A stretch of 64,000 bases of DNA from positions 1-64,000 of the forward strand of contig NZ_JBMMGT010000004.1 in the NCBI RefSeq assembly GCF_049366555.1. The letters are read 5' to 3'. A program made the position numbers and the translations under genes. The stretch comes from Avibacterium volantium_A (GTDB lineage: Bacteria; Pseudomonadota; Gammaproteobacteria; Enterobacterales; Pasteurellaceae). Positions within the stretch are counted from its first letter, which is position 1, and each line of letters starts with the position of its first letter. The notes beneath the pieces were generated by a model that worked only from the letters and a program-made list of their open reading frames with translations, searched no databases and was not told the origin of the DNA. Positions 16,519 through 24,756 of the stretch are shown piece by piece.

Positions 16519-17097
16519 ATGGCAATTTCTTTAACAAAAGGACAAAACGTTTCATTAAGCAAAACCGATCCAAGTTTAAAAAATGTGTTGGTTGGTTTAG
16601 GCTGGGATGCTCGTTCTACTGATGGTCAGAATTTCGATTTAGATGCAAGTATTTTTATGACTAAAGAGAATGGTAAAGTCCCTTCAGATAGTTATTTTAT
16701 TTTTTACAACCAAGTTCATTCACCTTGCGGTGGAGTTGAACACACGGGGGATAATCTAACGGGAGATGGTGATGGGGATGATGAAAGTATCATTGTGAAA
16801 TTAGATCAAATTCAAAATGATATTAAATCTCTTTTTATCGCTGTGACTATTCACGAAGCAGAAGCTCGCCGACAAAATTTTGGACAAGTAAGTAATGCGT
16901 TTGTTCGCTTGGTTAATCACGATACAGATGAAGAAATCGTTCGTTTTGATTTATCAGAAGATTACAGTACAGAAACAGCGATGATTTTTGGTGAAATCTA
17001 TCGCCATAACGGAGAATGGAAATTTCGTGCTATTGGTCAAGGTTATTCAGGTGGATTGTATGCGCTGTGTCAACAATATGGCGTAAATGTAGGATAA
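16519..17097 (+). CDS. terD: TerD domain protein
   Basis: Calcium-binding stress protein of the TerD family, 192 aa. Highly conserved stretches include VGLGWDARSTDGQ, FDLDAS, HTGDNLTGDGDGDDE (acidic calcium sites near residues 75-90) and TIHEAEARRQNFGQVSNAF. It matches E. coli TerD/TerE closely. AGGAG precedes the ATG. It lies 48 bases after the kinase frame and 11 before the TerA-like gene. TerD proteins bind calcium and are thought to link the cytosol to the TerC membrane complex. Confidence 0.95.
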   Translation: MAISLTKGQNVSLSKTDPSLKNVLVGLGWDARSTDGQNFDLDASIFMTKENGKVPSDSYFIFYNQVHSPCGGVEHTGDNLTGDGDGDDESIIVKLDQIQNDIKSLFIAVTIHEAEARRQNFGQVSNAFVRLVNHDTDEEIVRFDLSEDYSTETAMIFGEIYRHNGEWKFRAIGQGYSGGLYALCQQYGVNVG

Positions 17098-17108
17098 GGA
17101 AAGCAGAA

Positions 17109-17762
17109 ATGGCAGTTTCATTGAGTAAAATTACTTTAGAAAAACGAGGCGATAGCCATAAAATTGATTTATCTAAATCTACGGATGAACAGATCACAAT
17201 CAATCTAAATTGGTCACAACAGCAGAAAAAAGGCGGTTTCTTTTCTAGTTTATTTGGGGCTAATAAAGAAATTGATTTAGATCTAGGAATCTATTGGGAG
17301 CTAAAAGATGGTACAGCAGGAATGATTGATGGTTTACAATTTTCTAAAGGGCAAGGTGGTCCCCGTCATAAGCTAAGTCGGCAAGGCCGTTATACTGACT
17401 TTCCGTGGGTATGGCATTGTGGTGATGATCGTAGTGGTAGTAGTGAGAATGGTGAAACTATTTTGGTGAATCCAAAAGGCATTCAGGATTTACGACGCTT
17501 GGTTGTGTACTGTTTCATTTATGATGGCGTTGCTCAATGGGCTGAATCTGACGCTGTTGTTACAGTAAAAGTACCGAATCAGCCTGAAATTGTAGTTGAA
17601 ATGGGTAAGCAAAGTGATCATCGTTCTTTTTGTGCTATCGCTAGCATTGATTTTATTGGCTCGCAAATGTCTGTCCGTAAAGAAATTAATTTCTTCAATG
17701 GACATGCAGATTGTAGCCAACATTATGATTGGGGATTCAAATTCTCTGCTGGCTCGAAATAG
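17109..17762 (+). CDS. TerA-like protein (TerD superfamily)
   Basis: 217 aa. Opens MAVSLSKITLEKRGDSHKID and continues with INLNW, IDLDLGIYWELKDG and a beta-rich body that resembles the TerD-like region of TerA. E. coli TerA is much longer (about 385 aa), so this is a short version holding one such domain. Start at 17109 chosen by AAGGAAAG upstream and by homology; an open frame upstream overlaps terD and is not used. Last gene of the cluster, followed by two terminators. Confidence 0.8.
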   Translation: MAVSLSKITLEKRGDSHKIDLSKSTDEQITINLNWSQQQKKGGFFSSLFGANKEIDLDLGIYWELKDGTAGMIDGLQFSKGQGGPRHKLSRQGRYTDFPWVWHCGDDRSGSSENGETILVNPKGIQDLRRLVVYCFIYDGVAQWAESDAVVTVKVPNQPEIVVEMGKQSDHRSFCAIASIDFIGSQMSVRKEINFFNGHADCSQHYDWGFKFSAGSK

Positions 17763-17787
17763 TTGTACGGTTCCCAAATTTTAAAGT

Positions 17788-17819
17788 AATAGATTAAATT
17801 ACTGTTAATCTATTATTTT
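17788..17819 (+). terminator. terminator of the Ter cluster
   Basis: AATAGATTAA, 7-base loop, TTAATCTATT, then ATTTTTA, 26 bases past the last Ter gene. Confidence 0.7.
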
Positions 17820-17827
17820 TATACAGG

Positions 17828-17870
17828 AAAATGGTTGCTAATAGATATCTATTAACAACCATTTTGTTTT
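17828..17870. terminator. second long hairpin between Ter cluster and argA
   Basis: AAAATGGTTG (17828-17837) pairs with CAACCATTTT (17856-17865), enclosing the palindrome at 17839-17854. T residues follow on the plus strand and on the minus strand, so it may serve both the Ter cluster and convergent argA. Confidence 0.65.
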
Positions 17871-17923
17871 GGTGGTACAGCTTTTTTGTATCAAGAATAT
17901 CCTTAGGATTATCTGAGAATCCT

Positions 17924-19231
17924 TTATAAATCTTTGATCAAAATCTTAGATCGGCGCTGGTAATTATATTTTTCTCTTTTTTCTACGGGCAGATCTTCCA
18001 CCTGAGCTAAATAAAATCCACGTTCTTGGAACCAATGTACTGTGCGTGTGGTGAGTACGAATAGCCGTCCAATGTGCTGTTCTTTGGCGCGTTTTTGAAT
18101 GGCTTCTAATAAAATATCGCCGCGCGAAGAATTGCGGTAATCAGGGTGAACGGCAACGCAAGCCATTTCAGCCATATTTTCTTGTGGGTAAACATTTAAA
18201 GCTGCACAAGCAATGACCACGCCATCACGATCAATAATGGTGTAGTTGGAAATTTCCATTTCTAACTGCTCGCGAGAACGTTTGACCAAAATCCCTTGTT
18301 GTTCTAATGGGTAAATGAGTTCCAACAAGGCAGGAATGTCAGCCACATTTGCAAGACGAATGCTTTCTGAGCTTTCCATTGAAAGCTGCGTTCCCACGCC
18401 ATCTCGGGTAAAGAGTTCTTGCAACAGCGATCCGTCTTCTTCATAACTTAACAAGTGGGAACGCTTCACGCCCGCACGACACACTTCAATAGCCGCCTGC
18501 AAGAAACGAGCTTGTGAGCTGTGATATTGATCTTGCGAAATAAAGCGGCTTAAATATTGCTCCGCATCTTGCGGTAGTAAATCGGCAATGGTTTCTTGCT
18601 GATCATTTAAAATCCCTTGCGTATCAGAAAAGGCAATGAGTTTTTCTGCCTTAAGTTTGATTGCCACCTGCGTTGCCACTTCTTCAAAAGGCAAATTAAA
18701 GGTTTCTCCCGTTACAGAGGGGGCGATGGGGCCGAGTAGCACTATCGACCCTTGATCTAATTGTTGCTGAATTTTCTCGCTATCAATACGGCGAATTTTG
18801 CCACTGAGCTGATAATCTACGCCGTCATCGACACCAATGGGTTGCGCCAAAATAAAATTGCTGCTCACCACATTGATTACCGCAGAATGGGGCAGACGCA
18901 AAGAAAGGCGCGCAGCAATATCATAATTTAATTTGCCCACCGCTTGTTTCACCACATCAAGGCTGTGGGGATCGGTAATGCGAATATTTTTATGATAAGT
19001 TGGCACGATGCCTTGCTGTTCAAGGAGCTGATTAATTTGCAATCTTGCGCCAAACACAATGGCTAATTTAATGCCAAGGCTATGGAGCAGGCTAATGTCA
19101 TTGATAATATTAATAAAATTTGGGCTGGCAATGGTGTCGCCATCAAGCATAATCACAAAGGTTTTGCCTCTGTGCATATTCACATAGGGGGTGGATTGTC
19201 TAAACCACTGTACGAGTTCGGTGCTGCGCAT
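17924..19231 (-). CDS. argA: amino-acid N-acetyltransferase (N-acetylglutamate synthase)
   Basis: First committed step of arginine synthesis: acetyl-CoA plus glutamate to N-acetylglutamate. The N-terminal amino-acid-kinase-like domain (about 1-280: FVIMLDGD, GIKLAIVFGAR) is the regulatory part. The C-terminal GNAT acetyltransferase domain (about 285-435) includes ACVAVHPDYRNSSRGDILL and RGFYLAQVEDLP. 435 aa is normal. Two ARG boxes lie just before the start, so ArgR repression is likely. Codon use and uptake signals resemble the chromosome, unlike the Ter block next door. Confidence 0.95.
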   Translation of the reverse strand: MRSTELVQWFRQSTPYVNMHRGKTFVIMLDGDTIASPNFINIINDISLLHSLGIKLAIVFGARLQINQLLEQQGIVPTYHKNIRITDPHSLDVVKQAVGKLNYDIAARLSLRLPHSAVINVVSSNFILAQPIGVDDGVDYQLSGKIRRIDSEKIQQQLDQGSIVLLGPIAPSVTGETFNLPFEEVATQVAIKLKAEKLIAFSDTQGILNDQQETIADLLPQDAEQYLSRFISQDQYHSSQARFLQAAIEVCRAGVKRSHLLSYEEDGSLLQELFTRDGVGTQLSMESSESIRLANVADIPALLELIYPLEQQGILVKRSREQLEMEISNYTIIDRDGVVIACAALNVYPQENMAEMACVAVHPDYRNSSRGDILLEAIQKRAKEQHIGRLFVLTTRTVHWFQERGFYLAQVEDLPVEKREKYNYQRRSKILIKDL

Positions 19232-19240
19232 AACTTCCTT

Positions 19241-19279
19241 TTCTTATAATTATTCACTTAAGGTGAATTTATATTCATT
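19241..19279. promoter_or_regulatory. tandem ARG boxes upstream of argA
   Basis: TGAATTTATATTCA (19264-19277) closely matches the ARG box TGAATWWWWATTCA; a weaker copy CTTATAATTATTCA is at 19243-19256. Taken as 18-base boxes they are 3 bases apart, the usual ArgR spacing. Confidence 0.7.
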
Positions 19280-19311
19280 TTAAAAAATATGCAAGGAAAA
19301 TTTTGCAGAGA

Positions 19312-19341
19312 TAAAAAATGCGGTGAAATTTCACCGCACTT
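19312..19341 (-). terminator. terminator of grxA built from paired uptake signals
   Basis: A perfect 20-base palindrome (19319-19338) containing the uptake-signal core, followed on the minus strand by TTTTTTA. Confidence 0.75.
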
Positions 19342-19355
19342 TGTATTTATGGAGA

Positions 19356-19619
19356 TTAGTTTACTACGTTGAACTGCTCTTTCATTAACGCAGCGAAGTC
19401 GGTGTAACCGCCTACTGGTTTTTCATCAATGAAAATTTGTGGCACAGTTTCAACAGGTTTGCCTACTGAAGCAGATAAATCTGCTTTGCTGATGCCTTCT
19501 GCGATAATATCTACATAGCGGTAGTCAAAATCGCTTAAGGTTTCTTTTAATTTGTCAGCAAGCTCTTTTGCACGCACGCAATAAGGGCAACCAGGGCGAC
19601 CAAAAATAACAACGAACAT
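19356..19619 (-). CDS. grxA: glutaredoxin 1
   Basis: Glutathione-dependent thiol-disulfide oxidoreductase that reduces ribonucleotide reductase and protein disulfides. The redox site is CPYC (C11, C14), followed by the glutathione-binding ETVPQIFID and GGYTDF motifs. It is close to E. coli GrxA in length (87 aa) and sequence. The start at 19619 is 7 bases from AAGGA; an ATG two codons earlier is too close to the Shine-Dalgarno. Confidence 0.94.
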   Translation of the reverse strand: MFVVIFGRPGCPYCVRAKELADKLKETLSDFDYRYVDIIAEGISKADLSASVGKPVETVPQIFIDEKPVGGYTDFAALMKEQFNVVN

Positions 19620-19814
19620 AATCATTTCCTTCTGTTAGGGCCAAGCTCATTGGCTAGATAAAAATGCAAATAGACAAAATGCTTAGCAAGATAAAAAATT
19701 GTGCAAATTGTACTGATTATGGCAAAAAGAATAAAGGAGTTTTTTAGCATTGTTGTAATTGGTGTAATATATCAAAATAACAGTTTGAGAGCCTTGTAGC
19801 CGAAGTAGGAAAAA

Positions 19815-20732
19815 ATGAAATTATTAATGTTATGCCGCGAGCCGCGTCTTTATAGCTGCCAGCGTTTAAAAGAAGCCGCGGAAAGTTGCGGACACCAAAT
19901 GGATATTCTCGACCCCAATCGTTTTGTGCTAAAACTCAGCGAAAAAGCACCGCACTTTGATTTGTATTATCAGCCAAATCGCGAAGCTGAGCCTTATTTA
20001 TTGCCCGATTATGATGCCGTATTGCCGCGCTTTGGTTCGGCGAGTACACAAATAGGCTGTGCTGTATTGCAACATTTTCAGGCAAAAGGAGTGGCTTGTT
20101 TAAATGACGTTGAGCCTTTTCTTAAAGCGCGTGATAAATGGTGGAGCTTGCAGATTTTAGTTCAGCACGGTATTGCTGTTCCCCCTTCTTTACTGGCTGG
20201 CAGTGAAACGCGGGCGAAAGAAAGCCTTGAGTTGATTGGCTCGCCGACTATTTTGAAAACCTTGAGTGGATCGCAAGGTATTGGCGTGATCTTGGCAGAA
20301 AGCCAAAGTAGCGCCAGTAGCATTGTGGAAACCTTAAATCATTCTGGCGTGCCTGTGCTAATGCAGCAGTTTATTAGCGAAGCGCAAGGGGGCGATGTGC
20401 GCTGTTTTGTGGTGGGCGGAAAAGTGATTGCCACAATGGAGCGCAAAGGGCAAGCAGGCGAGTTTCGCGCCAATATTCACCGTGGAGGAACAGGCGAGCA
20501 AGTATGGCTCAGTGAGCAGGAAAAACAAATTGCACTTACCGCCACGCAAGCCTTAGGCTTAGATGTGGCTGGGGTAGATTTAATTCGCTCACATCAAGGC
20601 TTGTTGGTGTTAGAAGTCAATGCCAGCCCCGGTTTAGAGATGATTGAAAAAACCAGCGGTTTGGATATTGCGTTACAAATGATCTTGCATTTGGAGCGAA
20701 AAAGCCAAGCCAGATCAAAAAATAATGAATAA
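19815..20732 (+). CDS. rimK: ribosomal protein S6 modification protein, ATP-grasp ligase
   Basis: ATP-grasp enzyme that adds glutamate residues to the C-terminus of ribosomal protein S6. 305 aa. Motifs: DKWWSLQIL at the N-domain edge, LKTLSGSQGIGV (ATP-binding loop), GGDVRCFVVGG and the metal ligands in LLVLEVNASPGLEMIE. Divergent from grxA, as rimK is also near grxA in E. coli. AGTAGGA precedes the ATG. Substrate assignment rests on close similarity to RimK; other glutamate ligases share the fold. Confidence 0.9.
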   Translation: MKLLMLCREPRLYSCQRLKEAAESCGHQMDILDPNRFVLKLSEKAPHFDLYYQPNREAEPYLLPDYDAVLPRFGSASTQIGCAVLQHFQAKGVACLNDVEPFLKARDKWWSLQILVQHGIAVPPSLLAGSETRAKESLELIGSPTILKTLSGSQGIGVILAESQSSASSIVETLNHSGVPVLMQQFISEAQGGDVRCFVVGGKVIATMERKGQAGEFRANIHRGGTGEQVWLSEQEKQIALTATQALGLDVAGVDLIRSHQGLLVLEVNASPGLEMIEKTSGLDIALQMILHLERKSQARSKNNE

Positions 20733-20842
20733 ATAGCAAGTGCGGTAGAAAATTTGCGTATTTTTTGTTTTAATAAAGCCGTTTTCTCGCAAATCCTGCG
20801 GTTTCTAACGGCATTGCCCAATTCAAATAGGTGAGGTTTCCT

Positions 20843-21382
20843 ATGATTATTTATTTACACGGTTTCGATTCCAACAGCCCCGGTAATCACGAAAAAATAA
20901 TGCAGTTAAAATTTATTGATGACGATGTGCGATTCATCAATTACAGCACCTTGCACCCACGTTATGATATGCAATTTTTGCTCAATGAAGTGCATAAATT
21001 AGTGTCAGAAAGCAATGATAAAACGCCTCTTATTTGTGGTGTTGGACTTGGTGGCTATTGGGCGGAGCGCATTGGCTTTTTGTGCGGTATCAAGCAGGCA
21101 ATTTTTAACCCGAATTTGTTCCCTTATGAAAATATGCAAGGCAGAATAGATCGCCCTGAAGAATATCAAGATATTGCCACCAAATGTGTTGAAAATTTCC
21201 GTTTAAAAAATAAGGGAAATTGCTTAGTTTTTCTTTCTACTCAAGATGAAGTGTTAGATGCTCAGCGCAGTGCAGAAACCCTTTCCCCTTTTTATGAGGT
21301 GATTTGGGACGAAAACGAAGGTCATAAATTCAAAAAAATTTCGCAACATTTACAACAAATTAAAGCCTTTAAAGCGGCATAA
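20843..21382 (+). CDS. ycfP: YcfP family protein (UPF0227, alpha/beta-hydrolase fold)
   Basis: 179 aa, very close to E. coli YcfP: IIYLHGFDSNSPGNHEK at the N-terminus and GVGLGGYWAERIGF in the middle. The hydrolase elbow reads GVGLGG, without the nucleophilic serine of GxSxG, so ordinary esterase activity is doubtful. Start at 20843 chosen because the homologue begins MIIYLHGF and GAGG lies 6 bases upstream; an ATG 12 bases earlier is disfavoured. Function unknown. It follows rimK by 110 bases. Confidence 0.88.
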   Translation: MIIYLHGFDSNSPGNHEKIMQLKFIDDDVRFINYSTLHPRYDMQFLLNEVHKLVSESNDKTPLICGVGLGGYWAERIGFLCGIKQAIFNPNLFPYENMQGRIDRPEEYQDIATKCVENFRLKNKGNCLVFLSTQDEVLDAQRSAETLSPFYEVIWDENEGHKFKKISQHLQQIKAFKAA

Positions 21383-21423
21383 AAATAGGGTGGATTGAAA
21401 TTATCCGCCCTTTTATTTGTTGT

Positions 21424-22032
21424 CTAAACCTCTTCCTGTGTTTGGCGATCAAGCTCAAATTGCGGTGGAAGTTGTGGTTTTAATTCATCTTCATCAATTT
21501 TTTCGACATCTGGCGTATCCAGTAAGCGTTCTGCTTTGCTGTGGGAGCTTTTTTCTTTGCCTAATAGCTGTGGCAAAATTTTACCGTAACTGCCTTTTGG
21601 TGATAAGGCACTGTTGATAAACGCACGGTTAAAATCATCGCCAAATTCCTTGTCTAGTACCGTGTCATTTAAAATAAAATAGCCTTTGTTTGGCAAGGCA
21701 ATGTAACTCAATACATCTTTAGGCGAGAAATCGGGAAAGATGCTTTGGAGTTCATCTAGCCAATTATCCGTATCGCCTTCCACCTTAAGGGATTTCATTT
21801 CTTTGATTAAACTAATGGCGAAACTTTTGCCTTCCACGGGTTTATCAAAGTTGAATGAAAGCATTAAAGGGCATTGATTTTCTTGATAATTTCCCGTTTC
21901 TGAATAGAGGCTTAGGGTGTAAATTTGAAATGGCCCCCAGTTATAATCAGCATTGCCCACCATTTCCCAATCCGCCCAAAGTGCGGTGGAAAATAAGGCA
22001 GAAATTAAAAATGCGACAAGTTTTTTTTTCAT
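21424..22032 (-). CDS. secreted chalcone-isomerase-like protein
   Basis: 202 aa with a signal peptide (1-20, cut after LWA). The mature protein follows the pattern of bacterial chalcone isomerase-like proteins: VGNADYNWGPFQIYTLSLYS, a W..L..IFPD segment near 95-103, and DFNRAFINSALSPKGSYGK with LPQLLG. The C-terminal 40 residues are an acidic, proline-containing extension outside the domain. Periplasmic; the biochemical role of these bacterial proteins is not known to me. Its stop is 41 bases from the convergent ycfP stop. Confidence 0.72.
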   Translation of the reverse strand: MKKKLVAFLISALFSTALWADWEMVGNADYNWGPFQIYTLSLYSETGNYQENQCPLMLSFNFDKPVEGKSFAISLIKEMKSLKVEGDTDNWLDELQSIFPDFSPKDVLSYIALPNKGYFILNDTVLDKEFGDDFNRAFINSALSPKGSYGKILPQLLGKEKSSHSKAERLLDTPDVEKIDEDELKPQLPPQFELDRQTQEEV

Positions 22033-22090
22033 TATTCTTCCTGATAAATTGCTTGTGGCGATTATAGCAAGTTTTTTATTTTCGACAGAT

Positions 22091-22480
22091 TTAATTTGTA
22101 CAAGTTGCTAAATTTCGCACAATTTGCTCAATTTGTTTTAAGCCATTTAAGCGCGTGCTGCTTAATCGTTGAGCAATGCCAAGTTCATCAAAATAAGCGG
22201 TTAAGTCAAAGGATTGCAGTTGCTCTGCGGTTTTACCGTTAATTTCTTGCAAAATCAGCCAAAGTAAGCCGTTAATAATGCGTGCTTCGCTAAAGGCATT
22301 AAACATAAAAGTGCGGTCGTTTTTTTCTTCAAATTTGAACCAAACCTTGGCTTCGCAACCTGAAATAGGCTGCATTTGAGCGAGCGTTTGTTCATCAGGG
22401 CGAGAGAGATTTTTTCCGCGTTGAATGATGAAGCGGTAGCGATCTTCCCAATTTTTGGCGTTTTTAATTTCTGTTCTCAT
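22091..22480 (-). CDS. csdE: SufE/CsdE family sulfur acceptor protein
   Basis: 129 aa. Takes the persulfide sulfur from a group II cysteine desulfurase. The acceptor cysteine is in the family motif ISGCEAKVWF (C42); the RYRFIIQRGK segment near the N-terminus is also conserved. It begins 4 bases after the end of csdA, the desulfurase partner, so the pair forms one operon. The rest of the Suf system is absent here, so I call it CsdE rather than SufE. Confidence 0.85.
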   Translation of the reverse strand: MRTEIKNAKNWEDRYRFIIQRGKNLSRPDEQTLAQMQPISGCEAKVWFKFEEKNDRTFMFNAFSEARIINGLLWLILQEINGKTAEQLQSFDLTAYFDELGIAQRLSSTRLNGLKQIEQIVRNLATCTN

Positions 22481-22484
22481 TGCG

Positions 22485-23684
22485 TTAATCTAACAAGGCT
22501 AAGGCGTTATCCAACGCGTTAAAAAAGTGTTCAATATCTTGCTCATTATTGTAAGGGGCAAGGGAAAGGCGTAATGTACCACGTTGTCCGAGCCTTGCCA
22601 AATAAGGTTGAGCGCAATGTTCGCCAGCGCGCAGGGCAATATTTTGTTCGCTCAACAGGGTAGCAAGATCAGAAAGATCGATATGCTTAAATAAAAAGCT
22701 AATAATTGGGCTGCGATCGCCATAAGCAAAAAGCTGGCAGGCAGGGTATTGTTGCAAGCGTGCGATGATTTGTTCGCTTAATTGCGCGACATACTGATGT
22801 GCGGCATTGTTGTCCCATTTTTCCAACCATTCTAGCACCGCATTAAAACCGATTACGCCAGCAATATTCGGCGTGCCGGCTTCAAGTTTATAAGGTAATT
22901 CGGCAAATTCTGTTTGCTGTGCGCTGACTTTCTGTACCATTTTGCCACCAAATAATAAGGGCTGAAGTTGATTAAGTGCGGTCAATTTTCCAGCCAAAAC
23001 ACCAAGCCCTGTGGGGCCATAGATTTTGTGTGCGGAAAAGGTGAGAAAATCTACATCAAGTTGTTGTAAATCAAGGGAAAGATGATTAATGGCTTGTGCC
23101 GCATCGGCTAAGATGAATGCGTTACTTTGGTGGCGAATAATCGGGATTAAATCAGCCAACGGCTGCACCACACCCGTTACATTGGACATCATCGTCAAGG
23201 CAACAATTTTGCAGTTTTTTTGCACCGCACTTTTTAATGCACGATCATCAATAACGCCGTTAGTCTGCAATGGCAGAACGATCAATTTCGCCCCAGTTTT
23301 TTGGCTTAGCTGCTGCCAGCTGACAAAATTGGCGTGGTGTTCCGCTTCACTGATGATGATTTCATCTTGTGGCGTAAGCTGTGGCAGCAGGCCGTTCGCC
23401 ACTAAATTAATGGCGTGCGTGGTGCCTGATGTCCAAATAATACTTTGTTCGCTTTGTGCGTTGAGCAGTTTTTTCACTCTTGCGCGCGCTTGTTCATAGC
23501 GTGTGGTTTGTTGTTCGTCATATTGGCTGCGATGTACCGATCCTGCGGATTGATAGAACGCAACGGTGGCATCAATCAAGGCTTGCGGTTTTAAGCTAGT
23601 AGCGGCGCTGTCTAAATAAACGGCTGCGTTAGGTTGTTGAAAATAAGGGAAGTTTTTCCGAAATTCTGTGGAGTTAAAAGCCAT
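22485..23684 (-). CDS. csdA: cysteine desulfurase, group II (CsdA/SufS type)
   Basis: PLP enzyme that removes sulfur from cysteine for Fe-S clusters or other thio-compounds. 399 aa. The PLP lysine is in SAHKIYGP (K220), the PLP-binding histidine in EAEHHANF and the catalytic cysteine in RAGEHCAQP (C357), whose close spacing to the conserved C-terminus marks group II. Start overlaps the upstream nuclease gene by 11 bases; csdE follows. The three genes are probably co-transcribed. Confidence 0.92.
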   Translation of the reverse strand: MAFNSTEFRKNFPYFQQPNAAVYLDSAATSLKPQALIDATVAFYQSAGSVHRSQYDEQQTTRYEQARARVKKLLNAQSEQSIIWTSGTTHAINLVANGLLPQLTPQDEIIISEAEHHANFVSWQQLSQKTGAKLIVLPLQTNGVIDDRALKSAVQKNCKIVALTMMSNVTGVVQPLADLIPIIRHQSNAFILADAAQAINHLSLDLQQLDVDFLTFSAHKIYGPTGLGVLAGKLTALNQLQPLLFGGKMVQKVSAQQTEFAELPYKLEAGTPNIAGVIGFNAVLEWLEKWDNNAAHQYVAQLSEQIIARLQQYPACQLFAYGDRSPIISFLFKHIDLSDLATLLSEQNIALRAGEHCAQPYLARLGQRGTLRLSLAPYNNEQDIEHFFNALDNALALLD

Positions 23685-24219
23685 AGAATGATCCTTTTTC
23701 TTTTTGTTGGCGTTTTTGTTTACGCTGTTCGCTTTGCATTTTTCGCCATTGTTCAGGGTAAATCAGTTGTGGATCTTGCCATAAACCGACACGTTGTGCG
23801 CGTGCCTGTTGCTGTGCGTGAAAATAGCTTTGATCGTGCGCATAACGCTCATACACCCATGCCATTCCTAGTTTTACCATTGCAAGATTGACATTCTGCC
23901 CTTGTTGGTTATACACCGTGGCAAGCGTGCGTTGATAGCGATCATAGCCCACAATTTGCAGCTGAACCGCTTGCTTATGAATCAGGTTGGCTAAGGTTTG
24001 ACGCGATTTATTACCAAAAGGCTGTTTCTTTTCTGGCGCATCAATGCTGTCTAAACGAACTTTGATTTGTTTGTTATTTTCAAGCAAACAGCTAAAGGTA
24101 TCGCCATCAGAAATTGCCACAACGCGGCAAGGAATGATACGCACTGCTTCTGCTGTTTGAGGAAGCCAAAATATTGTTGTAATTGTTGTAATAAAGAACA
24201 CGAAACGCTTTCGTAACAT
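23674..24219 (-). CDS. secreted thermonuclease family (SNase-like) nuclease
   Basis: Staphylococcal-nuclease-like protein. Motifs: VVAISDGDTF, then VRLDSIDAPEKKQPFG (catalytic Arg and Asp), GYDRYQRTLATVY and ERYAHDQSYFHAQQQAR. From the ATG at 24219 it is 181 aa with a signal peptide ending PQTAEA; an upstream ATG at 24282 would put 21 residues in front of the signal. The C-terminus is very basic (QRKQKRQQKEK) and may bind DNA. It overlaps csdA by 11 bases. Likely periplasmic or exported DNA/RNA degradation. Confidence 0.83.
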   Translation of the reverse strand: MLRKRFVFFITTITTIFWLPQTAEAVRIIPCRVVAISDGDTFSCLLENNKQIKVRLDSIDAPEKKQPFGNKSRQTLANLIHKQAVQLQIVGYDRYQRTLATVYNQQGQNVNLAMVKLGMAWVYERYAHDQSYFHAQQQARAQRVGLWQDPQLIYPEQWRKMQSEQRKQKRQQKEKGSFYGF

Positions 24220-24342
24220 TCTGATCACATTGATTCTAAAAAAGTTTGAAATTTTTCTTATTGTAACGAAAAGCCATAACAAAACGAATAAAATAAGAGT
24301 AGAATTGTTGCGGTTTTAGTAAATTAACAAATTTATAGCGGT

Positions 24343-24756
24343 ATGACACAGAAGATTTTTCAGTTATTACGTTCTTTTGCCATTCTTTTTTTAATGCTTT
24401 TTCTCGGTGAGCAAATCGCTCGTTTTATTCCTATTGGCATACCTGGTAGCATTTGGGGATTGCTTTTATTATTCACCTGCTTAATGTTACAAGTGATTAA
24501 AGTGCATTGGATTTTTGCAGGTGCAAGCCTATTAATGCGTTATATGGCGGTGCTGTTTGTGCCAGTAAGCGTGGGGATTATTCAATATTCTGACCTTTTG
24601 CTCAACCAAGCCAAAGTGCTGTTAATCCCTAATGTGGTGGCGACAATTTTGACATTGGTGCTCAGTGGCATTTTGGCGGATTATCTTTTTTCCCAACAGT
24701 CTTTTGCTGGATTACGCAAAAAAGTCTTGAAAAAACGGGCTAAGGAGAGCAAATGA
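24343..24756 (+). CDS. CidA/LrgA family holin-like membrane protein
   Basis: 137 aa with four hydrophobic segments and the family motif IPIGIPGSIWGLLLL near residues 29-43. The C-terminus is basic (RKKVLKKRAKESK). E. coli YohJ is the nearest namesake. The stop overlaps the next start (ATGA). These proteins work with LrgB partners in export of small molecules or control of murein hydrolases and lysis. Confidence 0.88.
   Translation: MTQKIFQLLRSFAILFLMLFLGEQIARFIPIGIPGSIWGLLLLFTCLMLQVIKVHWIFAGASLLMRYMAVLFVPVSVGIIQYSDLLLNQAKVLLIPNVVATILTLVLSGILADYLFSQQSFAGLRKKVLKKRAKESK

Noticed and set aside
17016..17108. N-terminal extension of the TerA-like gene into terD
   Set aside because: It overlaps terD in another frame, and the ATG at 17109 has its own Shine-Dalgarno and homologous N-terminus.
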